Origin: Cellulosilyticum sp. I15G10I2 | GTDB taxonomy: Bacteria > Bacillota > Clostridia > Lachnospirales > Cellulosilyticaceae | Length of the DNA stretch: 64,000 nt | NCBI RefSeq assembly: GCF_900095725.1 | Contig: NZ_FMMP01000016.1 | Location: 124,001-188,000, forward strand | Direction of reading: 5' to 3' | In this document: positions 28,307-37,892 of the stretch, one piece after another | Numbering within the stretch: position 1 is the stretch's first letter | Layout: each line of letters opens with the position of its first letter | Position numbers and translations under genes: made by a program | The notes under the pieces: generated by a model | Databases searched by the model: none | The model's input: the letters and a program-made list of their open reading frames with translations, nothing else | What the model was told of the DNA's origin: nothing

Positions 28307-29941
28307 CTACTTCCAAAATCTCTGCGGTACGAAGCCAAATAACACAGGGGCAGATGATCCATTTGGAAGCATATACACGAATTGATTTGGGGTATTAGCC
28401 TTAACCATTCCTACGAGGGTTGCTATTTTTTTACTGGATAATACTTCTTCTGTTGGACTATCAAATACTCTGCCATTATGCCACTTAATGGCGCCTCGAT
28501 AAGCACCGCCTCTGGCATTAAGAATGATACCCATATCCTCATGATTCTTTATTTCAACAAAGACTGATACGCCATAATTACCCATATTTTTAACTGTTTC
28601 TCCTGTCAGTGCGTCTTTTCCTGTAACCCACTCTTCCTTTTGACTGCCTATAACTAGCTTAGAGGGATTGCTTATGTGTGTTGCATCTATAGTATAATAG
28701 CGTTCTGTAATGTCAAAAGTTCCTCTTATATGCTGATCTTTCTTAAGAACCCCAAGCTTCGAAAGATTATCTAGTGATGAATTATAATCTAAAGCTGCAA
28801 CAGTAAAAGTCACTGCACCATCACTTTCAAAATCCAATAATCCAGAGATTACATCTTCTTTTTTCCAGTCTTTTTGCAGCGCACTGTCATAAATACATAC
28901 CATCTGTCCAGCTTTAATCACATATTCCTTTTTTGATGTTCCTTTAAAGTAATCTCTTAAAGCTGCCTGCCCCATACCTAATATATCTTTATGAGGTCCT
29001 TTAATAGATTGGTTTGCAATGGAGAGCTTAATATCCCGATCTTCATGGGTTGTGGCTATTATTATGAGTTTTTTATTAACATTTATTGCATTTTGATGAT
29101 GAACAAGCAAGCGTCCTTGTCCACTTACAGTATCCTTATACAGAATGCCGCTTGATAAAATACGTTCAGGTGAATTACTTACAATAAGCGTCCCTGGCTT
29201 ATCTGTGACGGTTACGTTTGTTATATTATCAAATGTATTATAATCTTTGTCTATGTATCCTTCTAAGAGATCTCCTTGTTTGCCCTTTGTAAATAAGTAA
29301 TAGCCATCTCTTTCTATTTTTTCTGTGCCTACTTGTACAATGCATACTTTAGGCGCGGACCAAACGCCCCATTCATCTTGAATCTGCACACTTACTTCAT
29401 ACTTTCCTGTTCTTGTAAGATACTTAGGTTTTCCGGCTATTTTTGCCCCTGTACTCAGGTTCTTATACGTCCACTTCTGGCTGCGAATTTTTAATTCATT
29501 AGGGTTATCATATGCATAAATAAAACCAAGTTTTTCTCCTATTGCATACATAGGTTTATCCATTTTAAATGTTGTTATTGTAATAGGTTTGTTTTTTATA
29601 ATAGTTAGTTTTCTGCTAACTTGCTCACTCCACTTACCTTCTTGAGATTTTACTCTTAAAGCTACTTCATATTGTCCTGGTGCTATATTATTAAGAAGGG
29701 TGGATAAATTAGAACCTTTTTTCGGTTTCTTATTAATGACGACCATCCATTCCTTTTGTACAATCTTTTTCCCTTGTCCCACATAACTTGTATCAATAAT
29801 TTCTATAGGTTCCTTTTGCTGATATTCCTTTTTTGTAAACTCAAATTGTGCTACAGGCTTAACCTCGACTGCAAATAGCGTTGTAGCAAATATAAAAATT
29901 AATAATATCATACCTAGGGTGAGTTGTTTATGTCTTTTCAT
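28307..29941 (-). CDS. Secreted protein of unknown function with two beta-rich repeats
   Basis: A 544-residue exported protein with a hydrophobic N-terminal signal (about 8-24, ending LFAVEV). Residues about 30-115 and 120-210 are two related PKD/Ig-like segments (QEGKWSEQVSRKLTII and DEWGVWSAPKVCIVQV end each one similarly). The rest (about 215-544) is a beta-rich domain without a family I can name (YYLFTKGKQGDLLEGYIDKDYN and GVSVFVEIKNHEDMGIILNARGG stand out). A good AAAGGA ribosome binding site supports the start. It is monocistronic. A cell-surface role is likely; no catalytic motif is seen. Confidence 0.7.
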   Translation of the reverse strand: MKRHKQLTLGMILLIFIFATTLFAVEVKPVAQFEFTKKEYQQKEPIEIIDTSYVGQGKKIVQKEWMVVINKKPKKGSNLSTLLNNIAPGQYEVALRVKSQEGKWSEQVSRKLTIIKNKPITITTFKMDKPMYAIGEKLGFIYAYDNPNELKIRSQKWTYKNLSTGAKIAGKPKYLTRTGKYEVSVQIQDEWGVWSAPKVCIVQVGTEKIERDGYYLFTKGKQGDLLEGYIDKDYNTFDNITNVTVTDKPGTLIVSNSPERILSSGILYKDTVSGQGRLLVHHQNAINVNKKLIIIATTHEDRDIKLSIANQSIKGPHKDILGMGQAALRDYFKGTSKKEYVIKAGQMVCIYDSALQKDWKKEDVISGLLDFESDGAVTFTVAALDYNSSLDNLSKLGVLKKDQHIRGTFDITERYYTIDATHISNPSKLVIGSQKEEWVTGKDALTGETVKNMGNYGVSVFVEIKNHEDMGIILNARGGAYRGAIKWHNGRVFDSPTEEVLSSKKIATLVGMVKANTPNQFVYMLPNGSSAPVLFGFVPQRFWK

Positions 29942-30057
29942 AAGCTATTCCTTTATATTTTATAGTCATATTAAGTCATACTTTAATCTTAAGTAACTGT
30001 TTCTTTATATTATAACAGAATATGACAAGAAAAGCATCTTATGGAAGCAATAAAAAG

Positions 30058-31680
30058 TTAGTTAAGTATTTGGGCAATAGATTTTCTGACAGCTAATACG
30101 GAAGACGGACTTACTGAAAATTCATCAAGCTGCATTTTTACAAGCTGAGGGATTGCTCTCTCATCTCCAGCCATTTCACCACACATGCCGCACCATATAC
30201 CATTTTTATGAGCTGCTTCTATCGTCATTTGAATAAGACTAAGTACCGCTGGATGCATAGGATCATAAAGGTGTGCTACGTTGGTATTCATACGGTCTAT
30301 CGCTAGAGTATATTGAATAAGATCATTTGTTCCAATGCTGAAAAACTGAACATGCTTTGCAAATTCTTCTGCAATTAGTGCTGCAGATGGAATTTCAATC
30401 ATCATACCAATAGCTATGTCTGACTTAAATGGTATATTTGCACTACGCAGTTCTTCTTTACAAACTTCTAACAATGACTTTGTTTCTAAGAGCTGGCTGA
30501 GTGATCCAATCATTGGAAACATTATTTGGATTTCACCATAAAACGCTGCACGCAAAAGTGCTTTGAGCTGAGATTTAAACAAATCTTGTTCTTTTAGACA
30601 AAGCCTTATCGCTCTTAACCCTAAAAAAGGATTTTCTTCATGCTCTGTTTTTAAATAGGGTATTTGTTTATCTCCACCAATATCTAGCGTTCTAATCACC
30701 ACCGGCCTATCCTTCAATTTTTCTGCCACTGTTTTATAAAGTTCAAACTGTTCTTCTTCACTTGGCATATTTGTTCTGTCCATAAACATAAATTCTGTTC
30801 TAAAAAGACCAATCCCGTCTGCCTTGTTTTCTAATACTAGCTCTAATTCTTGAGCTGAACCAATGTTTGCTGCTACTAAAATTTTACGCTCGGATGAATA
30901 ATAAAGTTCTGTATCCTTATAAGCCTTTAGCCCCTCCTTTTCATCTTGATATGCTTTTTCCATTTCTTTGTACTGCAATAACGTTAACTCATCTGGATTA
31001 AGAATAACTTCTCCTTTGATGCCATCTATAATGATTAGCATCCCATTTTCAACTTTTTGAGTCACATTCTTTAGTCCAACTACTGCTGGTATTTGTAAAC
31101 TTCTTGCCATAATGGCACTATGGGATGTTACACCTCCAACATCAGTTAAAAATCCAATGACTTTAGTTTTATCTAGCTGTGCTGTATCTGAAGGCGTAAG
31201 ATCATGAGAAACAACAATAGTATTTTCCCCTATTTTTTTCATTTCATCTTCTCTGATTCCTAATATATTCGCTAATACTCTAAAGCCAACATCTTTAATA
31301 TCTGCCGCACGTTCCTTCATATAAGCATTATCCATCTGCGAAAATAGATTACAAAAAGTCTTAGTTACATCACTCACTGCTGCCGTGGCACTTTTTCTTT
31401 CATTTTTTATGGCCATTTCCGCCGTTTCAATAAATTCTGGGTCTTCTAAAAACATAAGATGACTATCAAAAACTAACGCTTCTTCTTCCCCTATTTCTAA
31501 AATTGCTTTATCTCTAATTTGAATAATTTGTTTTTTTGATTCTTCTATAGCATCTTTTAAAATACTAAGGTGATTATCAATATCCTCAACTTCTGAGTGA
31601 TCAATCATTATTTCTTGCTTTTTCTTCAAATAAACATGTCCTATGGCATAACCTTTGGACGCCGCAATGCCTTTTATCAT
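30058..31680 (-). CDS. ptsI: PTS enzyme I (phosphoenolpyruvate-protein phosphotransferase)
   Basis: A 540-residue cytoplasmic enzyme that transfers phosphate from phosphoenolpyruvate to HPr, starting sugar uptake by the PTS. The N-terminal HPr-binding/phosphohistidine domain contains GGVTSHSAIMARS with the phosphorylated His187. The C-terminal TIM-barrel PEP site includes LFRTEFMFMDR, NPFLGLRAIRL, SIGTNDLIQYTLAIDR and the catalytic Cys in WCGMCGEMAGD. Length is slightly below the usual 570 but all domains are present. It is not next to ptsH; the only HPr-like gene in the window (60.3 kb) lacks the active-site His, so a true HPr must be elsewhere. Confidence 0.97.
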   Translation of the reverse strand: MIKGIAASKGYAIGHVYLKKKQEIMIDHSEVEDIDNHLSILKDAIEESKKQIIQIRDKAILEIGEEEALVFDSHLMFLEDPEFIETAEMAIKNERKSATAAVSDVTKTFCNLFSQMDNAYMKERAADIKDVGFRVLANILGIREDEMKKIGENTIVVSHDLTPSDTAQLDKTKVIGFLTDVGGVTSHSAIMARSLQIPAVVGLKNVTQKVENGMLIIIDGIKGEVILNPDELTLLQYKEMEKAYQDEKEGLKAYKDTELYYSSERKILVAANIGSAQELELVLENKADGIGLFRTEFMFMDRTNMPSEEEQFELYKTVAEKLKDRPVVIRTLDIGGDKQIPYLKTEHEENPFLGLRAIRLCLKEQDLFKSQLKALLRAAFYGEIQIMFPMIGSLSQLLETKSLLEVCKEELRSANIPFKSDIAIGMMIEIPSAALIAEEFAKHVQFFSIGTNDLIQYTLAIDRMNTNVAHLYDPMHPAVLSLIQMTIEAAHKNGIWCGMCGEMAGDERAIPQLVKMQLDEFSVSPSSVLAVRKSIAQILN

Positions 31681-31796
31681 AATATTTCCCCTTTCTTTTT
31701 AAACGTGATCTGTTACTGCAGTAAGATGAGATTTGATGATACTTTTTTATAAGATTAGGAAGTTCCCCCTCAAGTCAGCTTTTTAGTGAATAACAC
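31681..31796 (-). promoter_or_regulatory. ptsI upstream region with candidate promoter
   Basis: The minus strand carries TTGAGG and, about 16 bp on, TATAAA, with a GGAACTTCC palindrome between them and AAAGGGGA before the start. Beyond the terminator at 31797-31837 the rest of the 320-nt gap to 32000 shows nothing I can name. Confidence 0.35.
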
Positions 31797-31837
31797 AAAA
31801 AAGGCAAAACCCAACAAACTAGTTAAGGGTTTTGCCT
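31797..31837 (-). terminator. Terminator downstream of the glycosyltransferase gene
   Basis: On the minus strand AGGCAAAACCC, 14-nt loop, GGGTTTTGCCT, then a T6 run. It separates the glycosyltransferase gene from ptsI. Confidence 0.8.
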
Positions 31838-32000
31838 GCATTATCAGTAACAATCCATAATATATATTATTAATTGGAATAATAGCATATTTTTCATACT
31901 TAGTCAACGTTATTTGGGGTAGATTTCTTTGACAATCTCTTAAATATACTTAGTTTATTAATCCACCTAGAAAACACTTTCTATTATCATATGATACGAG

Positions 32001-32966
32001 CTATTTAAAAATGCTTGGCTTTTGAATGGGTTTGACTCTATCTAGTGCTCTTTTAAGTTTTTCATCATTACATATTGCTCTTATTTTTTTCATCTTTTCT
32101 GTAATCTGTGTTCTGTTCTCTTTACTATGTCTGCTGGTTGCATTGTATATTGCACAAAATGCCATCCCTATATAACGTATATCCAACCTGTTTAACATAT
32201 AGTCTGCAAGTTTTTCTTTTTTTAATAACTCTTCTAAAAGATGGTGTACATAGATTTGATCTTCCCACATATTAGGATTATAGCTATGAAGTACTGATTT
32301 AGGATTACGCCTATAGTGATACCAAACCCCATGATCTATACATAACCCATCAGATTTTAACAAAGCTTCTACTGTAAAAACCAGATCCTCCATAATAGTA
32401 ACACCTTTTTTAAATCTAAGATTGTGTTTATCAATAAATTCTTTTTTATAAAGGCATCGCCATACACATCCCATAATATAGGTATACTTAGGCATAAGAT
32501 CATCTATCCCTATCATATTAGCTACTATATCATCTATGACTTCCTGCTTATTTAAAATATCTTTTTTTATTCTTAAAAATTTAGGAGAACTTCCGAGTCT
32601 ATCATTTTTGTAATAATTACATAAACAAACAGCATGTTCTGAGTGAACTAACTTATTATACATACTTTCATACATTTGGGGTTCTATCCAATCATCTGGG
32701 TCTACAAATCCTATGTAATTTCCTTTTGCTAAATCTAAACCCGTATTTCTGGCCTGAGCGACCCCCTCATTAATTTTATCAACAACGCATATTCTCTTGT
32801 CTTTAGCTGCATAGTGCTTACATATTACTAAGCTGCTATCTAAAGAGCCATCGTTAATAAGTATTATCTCTATATTTGGTATAGTTTGTGCAAGTATACT
32901 ATCTAAGCATTTAGCCAGATACTTCTCAACATTATAAATAGGCACAATAATACTGATCAAGTCCAT
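32001..32966 (-). CDS. Family 2 glycosyltransferase
   Basis: A 321-residue GT-A fold transferase. The N-terminus SIIVPIYNVEKYLAKCLDSIL, INDGSLDSS for nucleotide binding, and FVDPDDW as the metal-binding DxD are diagnostic of GT2. A C-terminal tail (about 215-321) is basic and probably membrane-associated. It likely transfers a sugar to a surface glycan or teichoic-acid-type acceptor. It is single with its own ribosome binding site (AGAAGGTGG). No polysaccharide cluster surrounds it. Confidence 0.9.
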   Translation of the reverse strand: MDLISIIVPIYNVEKYLAKCLDSILAQTIPNIEIILINDGSLDSSLVICKHYAAKDKRICVVDKINEGVAQARNTGLDLAKGNYIGFVDPDDWIEPQMYESMYNKLVHSEHAVCLCNYYKNDRLGSSPKFLRIKKDILNKQEVIDDIVANMIGIDDLMPKYTYIMGCVWRCLYKKEFIDKHNLRFKKGVTIMEDLVFTVEALLKSDGLCIDHGVWYHYRRNPKSVLHSYNPNMWEDQIYVHHLLEELLKKEKLADYMLNRLDIRYIGMAFCAIYNATSRHSKENRTQITEKMKKIRAICNDEKLKRALDRVKPIQKPSIFK

Positions 32967-33086
32967 AAATCCACCTTCTTCTATTCTTAAATGATAGATT
33001 ATAAAATATTTGTTATCTTCATTATATTCTATATAAATCTTATACTAAGAATAAAATTGATTCAAGCATCAGTATTATAAAAATAA

Positions 33087-34076
33087 CTAAAACTCTATTT
33101 TATAATACGCCTCAAGCAGCTTGTCTGTCATTTTCATCAAATTAACAGCTTCTTCAAAATTTGCAAAACTTTTTTCTTTACCTATTAGCTCATTAACTAT
33201 TGCTTGCTGATAAGGCATTGCCACATGTTCAGGTTCATCAAATCTATAAACTTCTGGGGTGCCATCTTTAATAACAGTAAAACACTTAACAGCTAACCCA
33301 TCATATATAATTCTGCCCTTATCCCCAACTATCTGTACTTCATTGATATCTTTATCTGCAACATAACACCAGGTCCCAGAACCTATAATGCCATTTCTAA
33401 ATTTAAAGGTTGCTGCAATCGTATCATCCGCCTCATAATAGCCACCTTTATTTTCTACTATGCCCGTCATAGATATTATATCGCCAAAATAAAATGTTAA
33501 ACAGTCAAGCACATGAATCCCCATGTCTAAAAATTTTCCTCCTCCTGATATATTTGGTTTAACTCGCCAAGGTAAATTGTTTCTATCAAGTTCTGCCTCT
33601 TCAACCTTCATGATCTGTGTAACATAGACATATCTAATCTCACCAATTTCTTTATTATCAAGAAGTTCTTTAATTTTAATAAATTTCTCTAAGCCTCTTC
33701 TGTAAAATGCTGCATAAACAGGTATTTTAAGTTTTTCTGATAAACTTTTAATCTCCAGACACTCTTTATAATTCATGGCTACCGGCTTTTCAACATAAGG
33801 TATCTTACCAGCCTCTAAACACGCAAGTGCGTATTGCTTGTGAAATAAAGGTGGTGTTGCAATATATACAATATCAACATCCTCATCTGACAAAAGCGCT
33901 TCCACAGTATGATATACCCTTTCTACCCCATGCCTTTTAGCATAACAAACTGCTTTATCGTAGTTTCTATTGAAAACACCTACTAAGTTAGAGTGGTTGG
34001 CTTTATAGAGTCCTGGGCCACTTTTCACCTCGGTCACTTGTCCACATCCTATAATCGCCCAATTAACATTTTTCAT
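33087..34076 (-). CDS. Gfo/Idh/MocA-family NAD(P)-dependent oxidoreductase
   Basis: A 329-residue oxidoreductase with an N-terminal Rossmann fold (WAIIGCGQVTE, residues 5-15). EKPVAMN holds the usual catalytic Lys, and FLDMGIHVLDCL the conserved C-terminal-domain Asp/His motif. Family members act on sugars, inositols or sugar acids. The substrate cannot be read here. It is preceded by AAGGAGA and is alone. Confidence 0.9.
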   Translation of the reverse strand: MKNVNWAIIGCGQVTEVKSGPGLYKANHSNLVGVFNRNYDKAVCYAKRHGVERVYHTVEALLSDEDVDIVYIATPPLFHKQYALACLEAGKIPYVEKPVAMNYKECLEIKSLSEKLKIPVYAAFYRRGLEKFIKIKELLDNKEIGEIRYVYVTQIMKVEEAELDRNNLPWRVKPNISGGGKFLDMGIHVLDCLTFYFGDIISMTGIVENKGGYYEADDTIAATFKFRNGIIGSGTWCYVADKDINEVQIVGDKGRIIYDGLAVKCFTVIKDGTPEVYRFDEPEHVAMPYQQAIVNELIGKEKSFANFEEAVNLMKMTDKLLEAYYKIEF

Positions 34077-34132
34077 AAATATCTCCTTATCTCTTTCTTA
34101 AGTTCAAAGTTATTAAAAATATTATAGCATAT

Positions 34133-34188
34133 AAAAAAACTGACCTCCAACAAGTTAGATTTTTTGGTCTAATTTATTGGGATCAGTT
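34133..34188 (-). terminator. Terminator of the sigma/anti-sigma operon
   Basis: On the minus strand a long imperfect stem runs from AACTGATCCCAATAAATTAGA to TCTAACTTGTTGG and ends AGGTCAGTTTTTTT. It follows the stop of the secreted copper-amine-oxidase-N-like gene by about 20 nt. Confidence 0.75.
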
Positions 34189-34209
34189 CATTGAAAGGCC
34201 TTCTTTTAT

Positions 34210-35118
34210 CTATTTCTTTACAGTAACTTCAAGTATTTTAAATAACTCTGAATCTGAATTTCCTATCTTAATATCTATCATTTGGCCAGCCTTTAATGCA
34301 TTTACATTGGGTTGCTTTTTTTCACCTTCATATTTAATTTTAATTTTATTATCAAATGCTATTTTAAATGAACCTTTGTCTTTTGCCGCAGCTTCTACAA
34401 CAATATATTTTGCGCCATTATTAACTTCTATAATTCTAACATTTTTAAGTGTGGTCTGTTTTTCGCCTTTATCATCTTTTTCATCTTCATCATCTTCTTT
34501 ATCTTTTTTATCTGCATCATCTTTTTCCTCTTCAGTTTTTCCAGTATCTACGGTAAGCATCTTTATTTCAAATACCGATGTTTGTGGTGGAAGGGAATAT
34601 GTCATTTCTTTAGCATGTGTTACGCTTACCCGCATATCTGTTTTAAGATCTTCTACAGTATACACTTTCTTATTTTCTTCATGTGAAATTTTAGTCTGAT
34701 CAGAGATATTTAAAACAATATAGTTCTCTATCTTATCTTCACTTTCTTTTTTAAGAATTATGACTTTTTTATGTGCTGCATCTACAGCCTTAATAATTGC
34801 TTCTGGAATTAAAACGGACTCTTTTTCCTCACCTGGCTGTGTAGCTGTTTTTGTAGTCATTATCATCGTATTATTTTCAAGCTTAATCTGCATATCCATG
34901 ATCTTTGCTACATCAGCTAATGGGATATAGGTCTTATTATCATAATTAATTGTTTTAGTATCTTCAAGTACCTTTTCCCCATTTAACGTGTAAGAAATAG
35001 TGGGATTAAGATACGCCTTAATAGTTTTTAAGGCTGGTTTTGCAGTTAGTGTGAAACTTACTGCCACTAAAGTCCCTAAAAAAACACCACTCTTTATTTT
35101 TTTTGTTAATTGTTTCAT
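34210..35118 (-). CDS. Secreted protein with copper-amine-oxidase N-terminal-like domain
   Basis: A 302-residue exported protein (signal about 1-28). Residues about 42-92 resemble the copper-amine-oxidase N-terminal-like domain common in clostridial surface proteins (NYDNKTYIPLADVAKIMDMQI). The middle carries an acidic/lysine-rich stretch (about 195-222, D/E/K only) and the rest is beta-rich. It has no oxidase module. It is the third gene after the ECF sigma factor and the RsgI-like protein, before a terminator, and is therefore either a member or a target of that regulon. Confidence 0.78.
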   Translation of the reverse strand: MKQLTKKIKSGVFLGTLVAVSFTLTAKPALKTIKAYLNPTISYTLNGEKVLEDTKTINYDNKTYIPLADVAKIMDMQIKLENNTMIMTTKTATQPGEEKESVLIPEAIIKAVDAAHKKVIILKKESEDKIENYIVLNISDQTKISHEENKKVYTVEDLKTDMRVSVTHAKEMTYSLPPQTSVFEIKMLTVDTGKTEEEKDDADKKDKEDDEDEKDDKGEKQTTLKNVRIIEVNNGAKYIVVEAAAKDKGSFKIAFDNKIKIKYEGEKKQPNVNALKAGQMIDIKIGNSDSELFKILEVTVKK

Positions 35119-35179
35119 TTTAAATCCTCCCTTAGTTTATTTAACTTTATGTGAAGTATTTTATAGATACTTACTTCTT

Positions 35180-36301
35180 TTATCTTGTTCTCTCATTCCT
35201 ATTGTTTCCCTTGTTATTTTCCTTATTATCCTTTTTATTATTGTAGCTATTATTTATATTGCTATTTTTTTTAATATCCAGGTTAGATTCTACTTTCTTC
35301 TCTCTACTATCTTGTTTATTGTTTGAATCTTTTTTTTGACTATTATCTTTATCATCCTTTTGGCTGTTTTCTTTTTTAGCTCCTTCTTCTTGACGTTCAA
35401 GTTTTATTTCTGATTTATTCTTGGCTTCACTCTTTTCTTGATCTTTAATTTGTTGATCCGTATTTATTTTTACTATTTGTTTTTGTTCTTTTTTTTCAGT
35501 TTTACCTGCTTTGTCTTCCTTATCTTCTTTTGTATTATCAGGACCATTATCCTTTTTAAGGCTGTTTATTTGATTGACAATCTCTTTAACTGTATAACTT
35601 TTATAATCTTCTATTGTTACTTGATCATCTAAAACTTGCAGCTTATAAATTAACTGAAGCTTACCGGCTGTTATACCGATCTCTTCTGCCAGTTCTCTCT
35701 TTTGCAGGGCTACATGTGCTGTAACTATTTCAAGATTTATTTTTTCCTCCATGGCATAGTGCTCTATAGCGTCTTTGCAAATCTCTATGAGGTCTTGCGC
35801 TTTATTAGTATCATCCGTCACTGAGGTTAGGGCAATCGCTCCTTCATCTTTTTCAGATAAAAACCCTTGAAGCTTTGCTGTTTCAACAATATCTTTGATC
35901 GCCTCTTTCAACTCTTTATTTAAAATAGGCTTAACCTTTAGAATATCTTTTCCTTCACTGTTATACCCCTTAACGGATACAACTCTATCCCATCTATTAA
36001 CACCAACTTCTATACTTGGATTAATATCCACATCTACATAAGCTACTGGCATTTGGTAATAATTATAACTTCCTATCATTGTAATTACAAAAATTAAACA
36101 TGCAACTACAGAAACACCCAGCATGTTTTTAGAATAATAATGCCATACTCTATTTTTTTTTATGCCTGCTTTTCTTAGTACGGATGACTTAATTCTTGCT
36201 GATGTCTTCTCATCTATTTTCAAGGCTATATCCTGCTCTAGTAAATGATTAACTTGTTCTAAACTACATTCATCAAATAATTCTGATAGATCAGTTAACA
36301 T
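35180..36301 (-). CDS. RsgI-like membrane anti-sigma factor
   Basis: A 373-residue single-pass membrane protein. The first about 50 residues are the cytosolic sigma-binding part, a helix spans about 58-78 (MLGVSVVACLIFVITMIGSY). It is followed by the RsgI middle domain with YVDVDINPSIEVGVNRWDRVV. In clostridial RsgI proteins the Asn-Pro of this motif is a self-cleavage site, so signal transfer by proteolysis is likely. The last 130 residues are a K/E/D/N/Q-only low-complexity tail outside the cell. Usual C-terminal carbohydrate-binding modules are absent. It overlaps the sigma gene by 11 nt. Confidence 0.85.
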   Translation of the reverse strand: MLTDLSELFDECSLEQVNHLLEQDIALKIDEKTSARIKSSVLRKAGIKKNRVWHYYSKNMLGVSVVACLIFVITMIGSYNYYQMPVAYVDVDINPSIEVGVNRWDRVVSVKGYNSEGKDILKVKPILNKELKEAIKDIVETAKLQGFLSEKDEGAIALTSVTDDTNKAQDLIEICKDAIEHYAMEEKINLEIVTAHVALQKRELAEEIGITAGKLQLIYKLQVLDDQVTIEDYKSYTVKEIVNQINSLKKDNGPDNTKEDKEDKAGKTEKKEQKQIVKINTDQQIKDQEKSEAKNKSEIKLERQEEGAKKENSQKDDKDNSQKKDSNNKQDSREKKVESNLDIKKNSNINNSYNNKKDNKENNKGNNRNERTR

Positions 36302-36866
36302 TTTTATCCCCCCCTTCCCAAACTTTCTTTAATTTGATAAGCGCCCGAGAAATTCTTTTATCGATTGTATTAACTTTAATGCCCATTGCTTCACTAATCA
36401 CTTTTGAAGGCTGTTCAAAGAAATATTTACGGATGAGCATTTCACTATCTGGCTCGCCTAAAGCTTTAATTTCTTCTATTACCCTATCTCTTATTTCTTT
36501 ATCCTGATCTGCATTTTTATAATCACTACTTAAATAATCAAGTTCTGACTCTTTAAAGTCTTCAATAGAGATAACTTTGCTTTTTTGCTTATAATACTTT
36601 CTATAAATATCAATGGCTTTTCGTTTTGCAACTAGCGCTAAAAAAGCTTTTATTGATCCTTTATTTAAATCTATTTTTTCACTGTTTCTATATAATTCAT
36701 AGAATACATCACTTACGCACTCCTCAATATCTTCTTTACTGCAGATTGTGGCAATTTTATTATGTACAATGCTATATACAAGGCCCATATAGGTATCCAT
36801 CATGCATTCTAACCCTTTGTCTTTTTTAGTTCTTAGAAGCTCTATAATTTCATTATCTGTTGCCAC
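36291..36866 (-). CDS. ECF-type sigma factor
   Basis: A 191-residue sigma-70-family factor with region 2 (VYSIVHNKIATICSKEDIEECVSDVFYELY, about 30-60) and region 4 (about 135-185, ISEAMGIKVNTIDKRISRALIKL). It starts with GTG, preceded by GGCAGGTG. It is translationally coupled to the RsgI-like anti-sigma (11-nt overlap). Length fits ECF rather than SigI (about 250), although RsgI usually pairs with SigI. The divergent 207-nt gap to the alpha/beta hydrolase shows no promoter I can assign to it with confidence. Confidence 0.88.
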   Translation of the reverse strand: MATDNEIIELLRTKKDKGLECMMDTYMGLVYSIVHNKIATICSKEDIEECVSDVFYELYRNSEKIDLNKGSIKAFLALVAKRKAIDIYRKYYKQKSKVISIEDFKESELDYLSSDYKNADQDKEIRDRVIEEIKALGEPDSEMLIRKYFFEQPSKVISEAMGIKVNTIDKRISRALIKLKKVWEGGDKNVN

Positions 36867-37073
36867 ATTATCACCTGCCTTCTTATTAGCTTTCCATATC
36901 TTTCAATAATTATATTCGTACAACATTTCTAGAATCTGACAACTTATGCCATTTTTAATAAATTATTTTTTATATTTTGTTTTCTATTTATTTTATAATC
37001 CAATTCTCATCACACATTTACTTCCAAAACAATAAAATATTAGTGTATAAATTATATTAATGGAGGTATTCTC

Positions 37074-37892
37074 TTGGGATACTATATTATGGTTGAACCA
37101 GATATAAATGTTTATTTAGAAGATCTTAATCCTGAAGGCAAAAAAGTCATATTATTTCTACATGGCTGGCCAGGAAGTCATGAATTATTTGAATACCAGC
37201 TCAATCAGCTGCCTAAGCTTGGTTATCGATGTATTGGTTTAGATCAAAGAGGATTTGGCAAATCTGACAGACCTTTTACCGGCTATGATTATGACCGCTT
37301 ATCGGATGATGTGAGATGTGTGATTGAATCACTTAAATTAAAAAATATTACTTTAGTCGGTCACTCCACTGGTGGTGCAATAGCTGTCAGATATATGTCT
37401 AGGCACAAAGCCTTTGGTGTATCTAAGCTTGTACTTTGTGCTGCAGCAGCTCCAAGTTTGATTGAACGACCTTATTTCCCTTATGGTTCAAAGAAGGAGG
37501 TTGTAGAAAATATAATTCATGGAACGTATAATGATCGCCCTAAAATGCTGAGAGATTTTGGGAATACATTTTTCTTTCAGTATATAACTGATGCTTTCTC
37601 CGATTGGTTCTTCAGATTGGGACTACAAGCTGCTTCTTGGGCTACTGCAGCAGTCGCCAAAACTTGGCTCGGTGAAGAAAAATTATTTTATGATCTGAAT
37701 GAAATACAAGTACCCACCTTAATTCTTCACGGTATACATGATAAAGTATGCTTATATCAGCTTGCTGAAATACAGAAAAAAGGTATTAAAAACGCTAAAC
37801 TTGTTCCTTTTAAATTAAGCGGACATGGCTTATTCTACGACCAAAGGGATAAATTTAGTAAAGAAATAATTCAATTCATTGAAGAGCAATGA
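37074..37892 (+). CDS. Alpha/beta-hydrolase fold enzyme
   Basis: A 272-residue alpha/beta hydrolase, probably esterase, epoxide-hydrolase or lactonase-like. The oxyanion region is FLHGWPGSH, the nucleophile Ser is in VGHSTGGAIA, the acid is the Asp of LHGIHDKV and the His is in SGHGLF. It starts with TTG at 37074, 7 nt after GGAGG; an in-frame ATG 15 nt on is a weaker alternative. Its 3' end overlaps the convergent glycosylase gene by 22 nt. The substrate is unknown. Confidence 0.88.
   Translation: MGYYIMVEPDINVYLEDLNPEGKKVILFLHGWPGSHELFEYQLNQLPKLGYRCIGLDQRGFGKSDRPFTGYDYDRLSDDVRCVIESLKLKNITLVGHSTGGAIAVRYMSRHKAFGVSKLVLCAAAAPSLIERPYFPYGSKKEVVENIIHGTYNDRPKMLRDFGNTFFFQYITDAFSDWFFRLGLQAASWATAAVAKTWLGEEKLFYDLNEIQVPTLILHGIHDKVCLYQLAEIQKKGIKNAKLVPFKLSGHGLFYDQRDKFSKEIIQFIEEQ

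Noticed and set aside
30058-31680. Full PTS operon around ptsI
   Set aside because: No ptsH or sugar EII genes adjoin it; neighbours are a secreted protein and a glycosyltransferase.
34307-34699. 130-codon Ser/Phe-rich plus-strand frame
   Set aside because: Antisense shadow of the acidic/lysine-rich stretch in the secreted protein gene.
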